Positions 17,744 through 26,444 of a stretch of 64,000 bases of DNA are shown in pieces. Position numbers and translations under genes: made by a program. Source of the DNA: Collibacillus ludicampi (GTDB lineage: Bacteria > Bacillota > Bacilli > Tumebacillales > BOQE01); the NCBI RefSeq assembly GCF_023705585.1, contig NZ_BOQE01000001.1, positions 3,752,710-3,816,709 on the forward strand, in the 5' to 3' direction. Position 1 is the stretch's first letter; each line of letters opens with the position of its first letter. The notes beneath the pieces are model-generated. The model was not told the origin of the DNA. It saw only the letters and a list, made by a program, of their open reading frames with translations, and searched no databases.

Positions 17744-18172
17744 CTATGACATCGTATGTTCTGCACCATTGAGTACGAACGATGTTGTAATGTTGGCATT
17801 TAAGGAAGCGGATGCGGAACAGTATTTTTCTTTTGATAAACGAATCGCCCGCTCCACCTTGTCCGGTGTCAAATCATGACCATTGATGATATAACGGAGA
17901 TGGATGTCCGTATACCGCTGGGGATACTCTTCCGCTCGTTCCCCGTCGATCTCGATCGTAAGAGATTCGACGTGTAACCGCATCTTTTCTAATGTACTGA
18001 CGATATCGATCCCTGTGCAACCGCCAAGACCTGCCAACAAAAGCTCCATAGGCCGTGCCCCTTGATTCTCACCGCCGAAATCGGGACTCGCATCCATGAC
18101 GATTGTATGGCCTGACGCCTCCCCTTTTGCGGAAAACTTCCGCTTTCCTTGCCAATCTACATGCATTTTCAT
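17744..18172 (-). CDS. OsmC-family peroxiredoxin-like protein
   Basis: Thiol-dependent peroxide reductase family, cytoplasmic. About 142 residues. The first redox Cys is in GLGGCTGIDI near 53 and the second in KEKYCSASAS near 117, in the family spacing. Start set at the ATG at 18172, nine bases after AAAGGAAAGG; the frame reaches a TTG at 18181 which is too near that site. Confidence 0.88.
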   Translation of the reverse strand: MKMHVDWQGKRKFSAKGEASGHTIVMDASPDFGGENQGARPMELLLAGLGGCTGIDIVSTLEKMRLHVESLTIEIDGERAEEYPQRYTDIHLRYIINGHDLTPDKVERAIRLSKEKYCSASASLNANITTSFVLNGAEHTMS

Positions 18173-18511
18173 CTCGATCAACCTTTCCTTTATGCGATGC
18201 CTTCACGGCGTGCAATTTTTGCTATTACTTTACATTCTATCTTATAAATTATATTTTTCAATCGTGTGTCACGTATTATTCCCATCCTCTCATTCTGAGA
18301 AACAATGTGTATCCGAAATGAGACAGTCATGGTGAATTGACTGATGTAAGAACTGCATCCGCCAACCCCCCTTGTTAAAGTTCTATATATTTTTGGCTTG
18401 TGGAGTGGTGTAGTATTAGACGCGACTTATTGGAATCCTCCAATGAATAATACAAGTGAATTTCCGCAAAAATAATGATCAAACATGATTGTACTGTAAG
18501 GTGAGATAAAA
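18173..18511. other. Intergenic region without a recognised element
   Basis: About 340 AT-rich bases between the divergent OsmC and orphan membrane-protein genes. I see no convincing hairpin, repeat or small gene; it must hold promoters for both directions. Confidence 0.4.
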
Positions 18512-18922
18512 ATGAGATTACTAACTTTGTTAGACATTCAAGGTCATATCATAGAACTTTGTGGTTCATATTTTATTTCTAGCTCTCGTCTCCACGAAAA
18601 AACGAAAGATATTTATAACGTATTTAAATCGTCCCATAATCATTCAATCGACAATAGCGACATTAATCAAAATGCATTTTTAGAATCATTCATAAAGCAA
18701 TCGATTGCTACTAAAAATGGTTTTATTTTGGTAGCCATCGGCATTCTTTTCCTAACAATCAGAGATTTTATGTCTTATTATTCAGTCGGGACGAAAATAG
18801 AATTCAAAGGATCATTACCGATATTAGTTGTATTGTTTATCTCAATTACATTAACGATTATTACCTGTGTTTCAATTCGAAGACAAAGAAACAAAGCTAG
18901 AAAAGAATTGCTCTCTAAGTAA
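18512..18922 (+). CDS. AT-rich orphan membrane protein
   Basis: 136 residues. Start ATG eight bases after AAGGTGAG. Two hydrophobic segments (about 72-88 and 100-120) follow a polar, Asn/Ser/His-rich N-terminal half; the tail is basic (RRQRNKARK). Codon use is strikingly A/T-rich compared with the neighbours, which suggests recent acquisition. It is followed by a terminator and stands alone between minus-strand genes. Family not recognised. Confidence 0.6.
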   Translation: MRLLTLLDIQGHIIELCGSYFISSSRLHEKTKDIYNVFKSSHNHSIDNSDINQNAFLESFIKQSIATKNGFILVAIGILFLTIRDFMSYYSVGTKIEFKGSLPILVVLFISITLTIITCVSIRRQRNKARKELLSK

Positions 18923-18994
18923 TTCACATCCTCCATTTTCAGACTTCTTCTCATTGACACTGTGACGAATCTACCCATCTGTGCGTTATAAATC

Positions 18995-19058
18995 GGCTTA
19001 CCTGACAACCAAGCAGAAATCGAACGCAGGTAAAGCCGGGCCGAGTGCCCGGTTTTTT
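18995..19058 (+). terminator. 3' stem-loop and intrinsic terminator of the orphan gene
   Basis: A stem GGCTTACCTG/CAGGTaAAGCC (18995-19004 with 19027-19037) is followed at once by CCGGGC/GCCCGG and six T residues (19036-19058). The two helices share two bases, so they may compete. Confidence 0.7.
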
Positions 19059-19068
19059 CATGCCATTT

Positions 19069-19848
19069 TTACGTCTTTTGATACATGAAAGTATCATATG
19101 ATTTCAACCCGTATTCACCAGGGTTAAAGATTTGTTCCGTTGAACCTACGAAAAGGATCCCCCCTTGCCTGAGCGCACCAGCAAACTTGCGATAGAGATC
19201 CGCTTTCGCTTCCTCCGTAAAATAGATAATAACGTTACGACAAACAATCAGATCAAAATCTTCCCCAAACGGATCTTCCAACAAATTGTGCTTTCGGAAA
19301 ATGACCGCACGTTTTAGCTCTGGGGAAATTTCATATGTTTGCGTATCGATTTCACGAAAAAACTCATGAAACATAGGGGAAGGAATAGACTGTAATGAAC
19401 GCCTATGATAGATCCCTTTTTTAGCCGTCTCCAATGCGTTCACATCAAGATCGGTAGCAAGGATTTGGATTTCTTTGAGCGGCAAGAACTGTTTCATGAT
19501 CATGGCGATCGTGTAAGGTTCTTCTCCTGTTGAACAAGCAGCTGACCAAATCTTTAATTTCCGTCGACTCCGAAGAAGCTCTGGCAATACTTTCTTGCTA
19601 ATGACTTCCCAACGTCCCGGGTTACGAAAAAACTCTGAAACATTAATTGTGATTCTGTCTAAAAATTCGGCAAACAGTTGTTCATCGTTTTCGATCGCTT
19701 GAAAGTATGCACGAAAGTTCGCAAATCCACGCTTGCTATAGAGGGCGGTCAACCGCCTTTCCATTTGTGGGCGTTTATACTTTCGCAGGTCTATACCTGT
19801 TTTCCGATACACCCATTCGGTAAATTGGTCGTAATCACATGAACTCAA
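19069..19848 (-). CDS. cheR: Chemotaxis protein methyltransferase CheR
   Basis: Methylates glutamate residues of chemoreceptors using SAM, for adaptation. 259 residues. The N-terminal helical domain is followed by the SAM domain with ISEFFRNP-like NVSEFFRNPGRW near 68, WSAACSTGEEPYTIAM near 100, ILATDLD near 128 and DLIVCRNVIIYF near 203. Start is a TTG at 19848, eight bases after GGGGAG. Neighbours match the ndk-cheR-aro order of B. subtilis, with a phospholipase gene inserted. Confidence 0.95.
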   Translation of the reverse strand: MSSCDYDQFTEWVYRKTGIDLRKYKRPQMERRLTALYSKRGFANFRAYFQAIENDEQLFAEFLDRITINVSEFFRNPGRWEVISKKVLPELLRSRRKLKIWSAACSTGEEPYTIAMIMKQFLPLKEIQILATDLDVNALETAKKGIYHRRSLQSIPSPMFHEFFREIDTQTYEISPELKRAVIFRKHNLLEDPFGEDFDLIVCRNVIIYFTEEAKADLYRKFAGALRQGGILFVGSTEQIFNPGEYGLKSYDTFMYQKT

Positions 19849-19907
19849 TGTTTCTTCTCCCCTAATTCTTTCTCATGATTCCTGATTACACAGGAAGGTG
19901 AAACGAA

Positions 19908-20828
19908 ATGAAGATCGGTCTCGCTCTATCAGGAGGTACGCTACGAGGATTTGCCCATATCGGCGTATTGGAAGTCTTGCTCGATGCGGGGATCGAAGCG
20001 GATGTCGTTGCTGGTACAAGCGTGGGATCCATCGTCGGGGCCATGTACGCACTGGGATACTCACCCAACCTCATGAGCCAGTTGGTGTGTTCCTTTCCCG
20101 GTCCGAAGTTGATCGATTGGTCACTCCCTGCATGGAGCCTTGCAAAGATCGTTCTTCTCTTCCCATTTTACTATCTAGGAGTTGTCAAAGATATCTCACG
20201 TTTATTGCCCATGGGACTCATCGCAGGAGACAAACTTGAAAGTTATCTGCGGAAACTGTTCAAACTGACTCCCGTTCGCAAGCCAGTTCCTCTCTATGTG
20301 ATTACAACCGATTTGTACACGGCAGATACGGTCATTTTTACAAACGATAAAAATCATGAAATGCAAAGAACGCAATCACAGCAAGTGTACTCCCAGCCCC
20401 GAACGGTCATATTGCCTATTGATGATTTGCCATCGGTTGTAAGGGCAAGCGCTTCGATTCCCGGCGTTTTCAAGCCCAAACAGATGGGGCGCCATGTACT
20501 CATCGATGGCGGTCAACGAAACAATGTACCCGTAGACATTCTGTATAATATCGGATGTCAGAAAATCATCGCAGTCGATCTGCATCGTGGTTCGATCCAC
20601 TCGAATTCGATTGAGACGTTTGTTGATGTATTCAACCGGTCAATGGATATCATGATGGAAGATCTGTCAGCCCTTCGGCTTTCCAAATATCAATTTTTTC
20701 CTATAATCCCCAAGATTGAAGGGGTTACTTGGACGTCGTTCAATAAGATCGAGTACTGTCTCGAAATAGGTCGGCAAACGGCAAGAGACGCCCTGCCTGC
20801 TCTGCGCAAGTACCTACAATCCACATGA
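19908..20828 (+). CDS. Patatin-like phospholipase, RssA family
   Basis: Serine hydrolase of the patatin fold, expected to act on membrane lipids or acyl esters. 306 residues. Ser-Asp dyad visible: LALSGGTLRGFAHIGVLE is the oxyanion loop region, GTSVGS near 42 carries the nucleophile, and IDGGQRNNVPV near 200 the Asp. Divergent from cheR and convergent with ndk, sharing a bidirectional terminator with the latter. Confidence 0.88.
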   Translation: MKIGLALSGGTLRGFAHIGVLEVLLDAGIEADVVAGTSVGSIVGAMYALGYSPNLMSQLVCSFPGPKLIDWSLPAWSLAKIVLLFPFYYLGVVKDISRLLPMGLIAGDKLESYLRKLFKLTPVRKPVPLYVITTDLYTADTVIFTNDKNHEMQRTQSQQVYSQPRTVILPIDDLPSVVRASASIPGVFKPKQMGRHVLIDGGQRNNVPVDILYNIGCQKIIAVDLHRGSIHSNSIETFVDVFNRSMDIMMEDLSALRLSKYQFFPIIPKIEGVTWTSFNKIEYCLEIGRQTARDALPALRKYLQST

Positions 20829-20836
20829 TTGTGCGG

Positions 20837-20869
20837 AAATACCCCCTGCCTTTTCAGCAGAGGGTATTT
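20837..20869. terminator. Bidirectional terminator between the phospholipase gene and ndk
   Basis: AAATACCC..CTGC pairs with GCAG..GGGTATTT around a TTTTC loop; A/T tails on both sides allow use from either strand. Confidence 0.75.
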
Positions 20870-20871
20870 CA

Positions 20872-21315
20872 CTAGATCCATGCAGATACTGTCTTTTCGT
20901 AAGAGATGATCGCATCCTCGCCGAACCAGAGTCCAATTTCTCTCTGAGCGGACTCAGGGGAATCCGATCCATGAATGATATTCATCCCGACGGAGAGCGC
21001 ATAGTCACCGCGGATCGTGCCAGGGGCCGCATCGAGCGGATTGGTTTTTCCCATCATCGAACGGGAAATCGCGATCGCTTGATTACCTTCCCATACCATC
21101 GCGAATACAGGGCCAGAAGTAATGAAATCAACGAGTTCACCAAAGAAAGGCTTCTCCTTGTGTTCCGCATAGTGCGCTTCAGCCAATTCGCGGGAAACGT
21201 TCATCAACTTCGCCCCGACCAATTTCAATCCTTTCTTTTCAAAACGGCTGACGATCTCACCGATTAAACCGCGTTGTACACCGTCCGGTTTCACCATGAT
21301 AAACGTACGTTCCAT
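20872..21315 (-). CDS. ndk: Nucleoside diphosphate kinase
   Basis: Transfers the gamma phosphate between nucleoside di- and triphosphates. 147 residues from the ATG at 21315, which follows GAGGAG by eleven bases. [15 protein letters not shown] at the N-terminus and the active His in [12 protein letters not shown] near 115 are characteristic. Convergent with the phospholipase gene, in the conserved hepT-ndk-cheR order. Confidence 0.97.
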   Translation of the reverse strand: MERTFIMVKPDGVQRGLIGEIVSRFEKKGLKLVGAKLMNVSRELAEAHYAEHKEKPFFGELVDFITSGPVFAMVWEGNQAIAISRSMMGKTNPLDAAPGTIRGDYALSVGMNIIHGSDSPESAQREIGLWFGEDAIISYEKTVSAWI

Positions 21316-21426
21316 TCTCGAAACACTCCTCATATGTAATTCCTATGTACCATAGTTCATTGTAACGTACCCATCAACGGCACTTCAAGCCAAAAACGAT
21401 AAAAATGTCCTCTTACATGATCCTGT

Positions 21427-22392
21427 TCAATGATCGCGTGCGGCAATGAAGCGAGCGATTTGTTCAAGTGACTGGGACGCTTGATTTTGCGGCAATTCAC
21501 GCAATGCCGAAAAACATTTTTCCAAATACTGTTCTGCCATACGATGCGAATATTCAATTCCGCCGGATGAGGTGACGAGGGAGATCGCTTCATTCGCTTC
21601 CTCTTCTGTCATATTCCGGTGAATTCGCTTGCGTAACAAATCGCGTTCCGGTGAATGTTCAAGCGCATACAAGACGGGCAATGTAAGGTTCCCCTGACGC
21701 AGATCATTGCCTACTGGTTTTCCTAATTTTTCCTGAGTGGATGTAAAATCAAGAATATCGTCAACAATTTGGAAAGCCATCCCCGCAAAATACCCGTATC
21801 GTCTGATGTTTTTCAGATCCTTGTCGTTTACGTTGGCTACGAGCGCTCCGAGCGTACAAGCCAATTCAATGAGCAAAGCTGTTTTTCTCTTAATGCGCCT
21901 CAAATATGTCCGCAATCCTTGATCCAAATTGTAGAAATCGCGTATCTGTTCGATTTCTCCTTCACACATCGCGACGATCGCCTCGGATAACAGTTGATGG
22001 ATTCTGACTTGAGGAAATTCGGACAACAACAATAATGCTCTCGCAAAAATGAAATCGCCCGTATACATCGCCATACGGCTCCCCCATTCCGCTTTCACCG
22101 TAGGAAGGCCTCGGCGCGTCTTTGCATTATCGATCACATCATCATGAACCAATGTAGCCATATGAATCAGCTCGAGAACAACGGCGATTTTACCTAACTT
22201 CTCGATGTCATAATCGCCAAATTGACCGGCCAAGAGCACAAACACAGGGCGGATCCGCTTCCCACCCGCTTTTAACAAGTGGGAAGCAGCTTTTTGCAGA
22301 TTGCGTTCTTGCGCGTTGATTTCCTCATTCAGCCACCGTTCCACATATTCCAGATCAGGCTTTAAATGAAAATAAATATCCATCAACTTCAT
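21427..22392 (-). CDS. hepT: Heptaprenyl diphosphate synthase component II
   Basis: Catalytic subunit that elongates farnesyl diphosphate with isopentenyl diphosphate to make the menaquinone side chain, with HepS. 321 residues. GGKRIRPV near 45, the first Asp-rich motif HDDVIDNA near 84 and the second VDDILDFT near 210 are visible. The ATG at 22392 follows AAGGTGG by nine bases. It lies 14 bases after mqnC in the menaquinone operon. Confidence 0.95.
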   Translation of the reverse strand: MKLMDIYFHLKPDLEYVERWLNEEINAQERNLQKAASHLLKAGGKRIRPVFVLLAGQFGDYDIEKLGKIAVVLELIHMATLVHDDVIDNAKTRRGLPTVKAEWGSRMAMYTGDFIFARALLLLSEFPQVRIHQLLSEAIVAMCEGEIEQIRDFYNLDQGLRTYLRRIKRKTALLIELACTLGALVANVNDKDLKNIRRYGYFAGMAFQIVDDILDFTSTQEKLGKPVGNDLRQGNLTLPVLYALEHSPERDLLRKRIHRNMTEEEANEAISLVTSSGGIEYSHRMAEQYLEKCFSALRELPQNQASQSLEQIARFIAARDH

Positions 22393-22406
22393 CAAACAAA
22401 TCCACC

Positions 22407-23495
22407 TTAGAACGTTCGAAGTATTTGATATTGGGTCGTTCGTTGGGCAGCGATCTTTCCGGCGTCTTGGATCAAGCGAACCAGCTCATCCCGGTTCATC
22501 CGATTATGTGCCCCTGCAGCGGCAACCACGTTTTCTTCGATCATCGTGCTTCCCATGTCATTACAACCGAATTCCAGGGAAATCTGCCCGATCTTGCTAC
22601 CCATTGTAACCCAGGACGCTTGTATGTTCTTTATATTATCAAGCACCAGACGCGAAATCGCAACCGTTTTGAGATACTCCACAGCTGTCGCCCGTGTCCC
22701 CCGCAACGCGGTATTATCCGGTTGATAGGTCCATGGAATAAAAGCGGTAAAGCGACCTGTCTTGTCTTGTTGTTCCCGTACGCGTAACATGTGCAAGACA
22801 CGCTCCTCGTACGATTCGCCGAACCCGATGACCATTGTCGCCGTCGTGTTCATCCCTAACCGGTGTGCAGTATCGTGAACCTCCATCCACTTGGTCCATG
22901 ATCCTTTTAATCGGGAAATACGCATGCGCGTACGGTCGTCAAGAATTTCTGCACCTCCGCCAGGAAGGGAATCAAGACCCGCCTCTTTCAACTGACGGAT
23001 CACTTCCTCCAGCGATAACCCGGAAACTTCAACCATCTTCCAAATTTCCGCCGCCGAGAAGGAGTGCATCGTTATATCGAATCGGGCTTTTATTTTACGC
23101 AAAAGGTCGAGGTAATACTCGAAAGGAAGATCAGGGTGTGTTCCTCCTTGCATCAAAATTTCCGTTCCGCCCAGATCGATCGTCTCTTGAATTTTATCAA
23201 AAATAATCTCATCCTTCAGGACATAAGCTTCTTTATGCCCAACTTTTCTATAGAATGCACAAAATGTACAGTACGTATCACATACGTTTGTATAATTGAT
23301 ATTGCGGTTGATCACAAATGTGACAATGTTGTCCGGATGAAGCCGCATCATGACTTTTTTCGCTGCGGATCCGATCTTAAGCAGATCGTCCGATTCGTAA
23401 AGGGCGATTCCATCTTCTAACGTCAAGCGCTCCCCCGATAAAGCTTTATCCAATACTTCATCCACGGGCGTTGATTTTGTATTTACCATAGTCAT
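22407..23495 (-). CDS. mqnC: Cyclic dehypoxanthine futalosine synthase (radical SAM)
   Basis: Radical-SAM spiro-cyclisation of dehypoxanthine futalosine in the futalosine menaquinone pathway. 362 residues. The cluster motif is CDTYCTFC near 72; GGTEILMQGGTHPDL, LPGGGAEIL and NTTATMVIG follow in family order. Start ATG is six bases after GGGGTG and lies 38 bases inside the end of mqnA. Confidence 0.93.
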   Translation of the reverse strand: MTMVNTKSTPVDEVLDKALSGERLTLEDGIALYESDDLLKIGSAAKKVMMRLHPDNIVTFVINRNINYTNVCDTYCTFCAFYRKVGHKEAYVLKDEIIFDKIQETIDLGGTEILMQGGTHPDLPFEYYLDLLRKIKARFDITMHSFSAAEIWKMVEVSGLSLEEVIRQLKEAGLDSLPGGGAEILDDRTRMRISRLKGSWTKWMEVHDTAHRLGMNTTATMVIGFGESYEERVLHMLRVREQQDKTGRFTAFIPWTYQPDNTALRGTRATAVEYLKTVAISRLVLDNIKNIQASWVTMGSKIGQISLEFGCNDMGSTMIEENVVAAAGAHNRMNRDELVRLIQDAGKIAAQRTTQYQILRTF

Positions 23496-24318
23496 TTACA
23501 TCACCCCACAGACTCACCTTCGCAGGTGAAGAAAGTAATCCCAAACGATGTGCGGTAGCAAAATACGCCTCGAGTCCCGAAACCAGATGTTCATCAAAAT
23601 CATAAATTAAGCGGGAGAAATACGATCGCCAAAATTTCTCCGAAAAACCGCACTGTGTCATCGCTGCAAAAATCACCTGATCGAGATGCTGTTCCCCCAA
23701 CCGTTTACTTTCTAAAAAGAGACGATGAATGTTTTCCACCTTGTGGGGATCTTCCAGCAACAAACGTTTTGAAACAGCAAAGACGGCAAACGTCATGGGA
23801 AGGCCTGTATTCCGGTACCATTCGGCTCCAAGATCATACACATGATATGGATGCTTCTGCTGTGACCAGAAGAGTGCCTCATCTCCAATGAGAAGGGCAG
23901 CTTCCGCCACTTGCATCATCTCGGGGAGATGAGGATTCATCGTGACATACGACGGATGAACACCGTAATATTCTTCTAAAATGATCTTTAATAGGTTGAC
24001 TGAAGTAGCGGATGTCCACGTCAATGCCACCGTGCAATCCGCGAGCAAATCGATAGGACGTTTCGAAAACAGGAATATAGATCCAACCGGACCGAGCGAC
24101 GAGACCGATAAACCACGCAAAGCCACATATTCATCCGCATGTTCTCCGTAAGAAAATGAGGAAATAGGCCCGCAGTCGATCTCCCCTTCCGCCAACCAGG
24201 CATTCAGTTGGGAAGGAACTGCCGGCACAAATTCGAATTGCGGGTTGGATGTATCAACGAAATGATAGATCGGCAAGATATTGGTATAACTGATTCTTCC
24301 GATACGAATCTTGCTCAT
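23458..24318 (-). CDS. mqnA: Chorismate dehydratase
   Basis: Dehydrates chorismate to 3-(1-carboxyvinyl)oxybenzoate, the entry step of the futalosine pathway. 286 residues, periplasmic-binding-protein-like fold without a signal peptide. IGRISYTNILPIYHF at the N-terminus and GEIDCGPISSFSY near 52 are typical. Overlaps the shortened mqnE-like gene by four bases (ATGA) and mqnC by 38. Chorismate is supplied by aroC encoded in this window. Confidence 0.93.
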   Translation of the reverse strand: MSKIRIGRISYTNILPIYHFVDTSNPQFEFVPAVPSQLNAWLAEGEIDCGPISSFSYGEHADEYVALRGLSVSSLGPVGSIFLFSKRPIDLLADCTVALTWTSATSVNLLKIILEEYYGVHPSYVTMNPHLPEMMQVAEAALLIGDEALFWSQQKHPYHVYDLGAEWYRNTGLPMTFAVFAVSKRLLLEDPHKVENIHRLFLESKRLGEQHLDQVIFAAMTQCGFSEKFWRSYFSRLIYDFDEHLVSGLEAYFATAHRLGLLSSPAKVSLWGDVNDYGKYKINARG

Positions 24319-24947
24319 TTGACTGGTAGCCCCAAATCCAAAAAGTTGTAATGAGCGTCTCTCGCAACGGGTATTTGTCCAGCCTTCTCGATCAGCCGGT
24401 GTAATTCTTTTGGTTCAATGGTTCTCTTATCTTTTTCAAGCGACTGACGGTTCTCCACCGTCACGAGCAAATCATCCACACCGAAGAGAAGCGCGGTTTG
24501 TACCAGCTTTTCGTCGGCAAAAGAGAATGAGGTTTGTATATGTTCGATGTTATCCAGCAATAAACGGGAAACGGCGATCACCCGCAAATCGTCATACCCC
24601 GTGGAATCGTGACCATACGGATCACGAGTGATCTGAAATGCTTGATAAACAGCTCGTTGATCCTGAAGTTCTCTCGCTTGAAGAAGGCGATCCACGCGTT
24701 CTTCCATTGTTAAAGAAAAAAAGTCGGGATCCATTTCTAATGTATTTGTTTCATCTCCATGTTCGTCCACAGAATAGTACACGCGCTTGGCGTGTCTCCC
24801 TTCTTTCACGTAGTTGGCCATATAGCCCAATGCGATGATATCGGTCGAACGCATTAATCGATACCCATCCTCTTGGGTCAAGCGTTCACCGGTTTTCACT
24901 TTTTCCCACAGATCCGCAAGAGGATGAGAAGCTTCAATCACATCCAT
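24315..24947 (-). CDS. MqnE-like protein without the radical-SAM core
   Basis: 210 residues, whereas MqnE (aminofutalosine synthase) has about 370. Residues 10-55 match the MqnE N-terminus (LADLWEKVKTGERLTQEDG ... ALGYMANYVKEGRHAKRVYY). Residues from about 80 match its C-terminus (MEERVDRLLQARELQD, then TGYDDLRVIAVSRLLLDN, then EKAGQIPVARD). The segment that would contain the CxxxCxxC cluster motif and barrel strands is absent, in frame, replaced by about 20 acidic residues. It cannot bind the iron-sulfur cluster. The gene is intact, has coupled neighbours and a normal start at 24947. Possible roles: scaffold or regulator for pathway enzymes; a complete MqnE should exist elsewhere if the pathway works. 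Confidence 0.75.
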   Translation of the reverse strand: MDVIEASHPLADLWEKVKTGERLTQEDGYRLMRSTDIIALGYMANYVKEGRHAKRVYYSVDEHGDETNTLEMDPDFFSLTMEERVDRLLQARELQDQRAVYQAFQITRDPYGHDSTGYDDLRVIAVSRLLLDNIEHIQTSFSFADEKLVQTALLFGVDDLLVTVENRQSLEKDKRTIEPKELHRLIEKAGQIPVARDAHYNFLDLGLPVK

Positions 24948-24977
24948 TTGTTGTCCTCCCCTCTAGGAAGCAAAAAA

Positions 24978-26432
24978 TTACACGTTGATCCCGTAACGGT
25001 GCCACTTCTCATCAACCAGGCGTTTGATTTCTTCCGACATGACGATATCGTTCGGCCATTCGCGGTGATGTCCTTCAGACGGCCATTTTTTTGTCGCGTC
25101 GATACCCATTTTCGTGCCGATCAGCGGCATGGGCGATGCATGATCGAGCGCATCGACCGGCCCCTCTACGATCGTGATATCACGTTTCGCGTCGATATTA
25201 TTAAACACGCGCCATGCAACTTCCGAGAGGTTGTGCACATCGACATCTTCGTCAACCACAATGATGAGTTTCGTAAACATCATTTGTCCTGTGCCCCAAA
25301 CGGCGTGCATTACTTTTTTAGCCTGCCAGGGGTAGCGTTTCTTGATCGAGAGGATAACACAGTTGTGAAACACGCCTTCAAGCGGCATGTTCATATCGAC
25401 AACCTCTGGAACAATCGTCCGCAGGAGCGGCAGAAAGATTCTCTCCGTTGCTTTACCCAAAAACGCATCTTCCTGAGGGGGAATCCCTACGATCGTTGTC
25501 ATATAAATCGGGTTCTTTCGATGTGTAATCGCCGTTAAATGAAAAACTGGGTACAGATCGGCGAGAGAATAGTAACCGGTGTGATCCCCGAAAGGACCCT
25601 CCATGCGTAATTCGTCAAGATCAACATATCCTTCTAATACAATTTCCGCATGTGCCGGAACTTCTATATCCACCGTCTTGCACTTTACCATTTCTACGGG
25701 AGCCTTTCGCAAAAAACCGGCGAACATCATTTCGTCGATAACAGGAGGAAGGGGAGCTGTAGCCGAATATACGACCGCCGGATCGGCGCCAATCGCAACA
25801 GCGACCTCCATGCGCCCTTTTTTTCCCGATTTTTTGAGTTTATCAAAATGATGGGCCCCATCCTTGTGTTTATGCCAATGCATCCCTGTGGTCTTCCCAT
25901 CAAACACGTGCATGCGGTACATTCCGCAATTGCGTTTACCGGTTTCCGGATCTTTGGAAAAGACCAGAGGCATCGTGATAAATTTGCCTCCGTCATCCGG
26001 CCAGCATTTTAAGATCGGCAGCATATCCAGCGACGGTTCGTCAGTGATGACAACTTCCTGACACGGTGCGTGTTTTACCATCTTCGGCAAAAACGAAGAG
26101 AGTTCCGCTAATTTCGGCAATGCTTTAAGCTTGTCGAGAAAGGAAGCGGGTGTCGGCGGTTGGATGAGTTCCTTCACTTGTTCGCCGATCTCGTCGAGTG
26201 AATGGACTTCCAACGCGAGATTCATTCGCTCGTATGAACCAAACGTATTAATTAAAACAGGTATGTCGAATCCTTTAACATTTTCAAAGAGGAGCGCAGG
26301 ACCGAATTTTTTTGTTACACGATCGGTGATCTCCGTGATCTCATAAACGGGATCAACCTCCTCACGTACCCGCACCAACAACCCTTTTTTTTCGAGAACT
26401 TCTATAAAATGACGTAAGTCTTTATAAGCCAT
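24978..26432 (-). CDS. mqnL: UbiD-family prenylated-FMN decarboxylase for menaquinone
   Basis: Non-oxidative decarboxylase using prenylated FMN; in the futalosine pathway it removes the carboxyl group of the prenylated 1,4-dihydroxy-6-naphthoate. 484 residues. ERMNLALEV near 70, MHWHKHKDGA near 190, and the catalytic EGPFGDHTGYY near 275 are visible. Lies 12 bases after menG and 30 before the mqnE-like gene. The family is sure; the substrate is inferred from the operon. Confidence 0.85.
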   Translation of the reverse strand: MAYKDLRHFIEVLEKKGLLVRVREEVDPVYEITEITDRVTKKFGPALLFENVKGFDIPVLINTFGSYERMNLALEVHSLDEIGEQVKELIQPPTPASFLDKLKALPKLAELSSFLPKMVKHAPCQEVVITDEPSLDMLPILKCWPDDGGKFITMPLVFSKDPETGKRNCGMYRMHVFDGKTTGMHWHKHKDGAHHFDKLKKSGKKGRMEVAVAIGADPAVVYSATAPLPPVIDEMMFAGFLRKAPVEMVKCKTVDIEVPAHAEIVLEGYVDLDELRMEGPFGDHTGYYSLADLYPVFHLTAITHRKNPIYMTTIVGIPPQEDAFLGKATERIFLPLLRTIVPEVVDMNMPLEGVFHNCVILSIKKRYPWQAKKVMHAVWGTGQMMFTKLIIVVDEDVDVHNLSEVAWRVFNNIDAKRDITIVEGPVDALDHASPMPLIGTKMGIDATKKWPSEGHHREWPNDIVMSEEIKRLVDEKWHRYGINV

Positions 26433-26444
26433 ACGAATCTCCTT

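Noticed and set aside
24873-25538. 221-codon plus-strand frame
   Set aside because: Antisense to the UbiD-family gene; basic, Arg/His-rich shadow translation.
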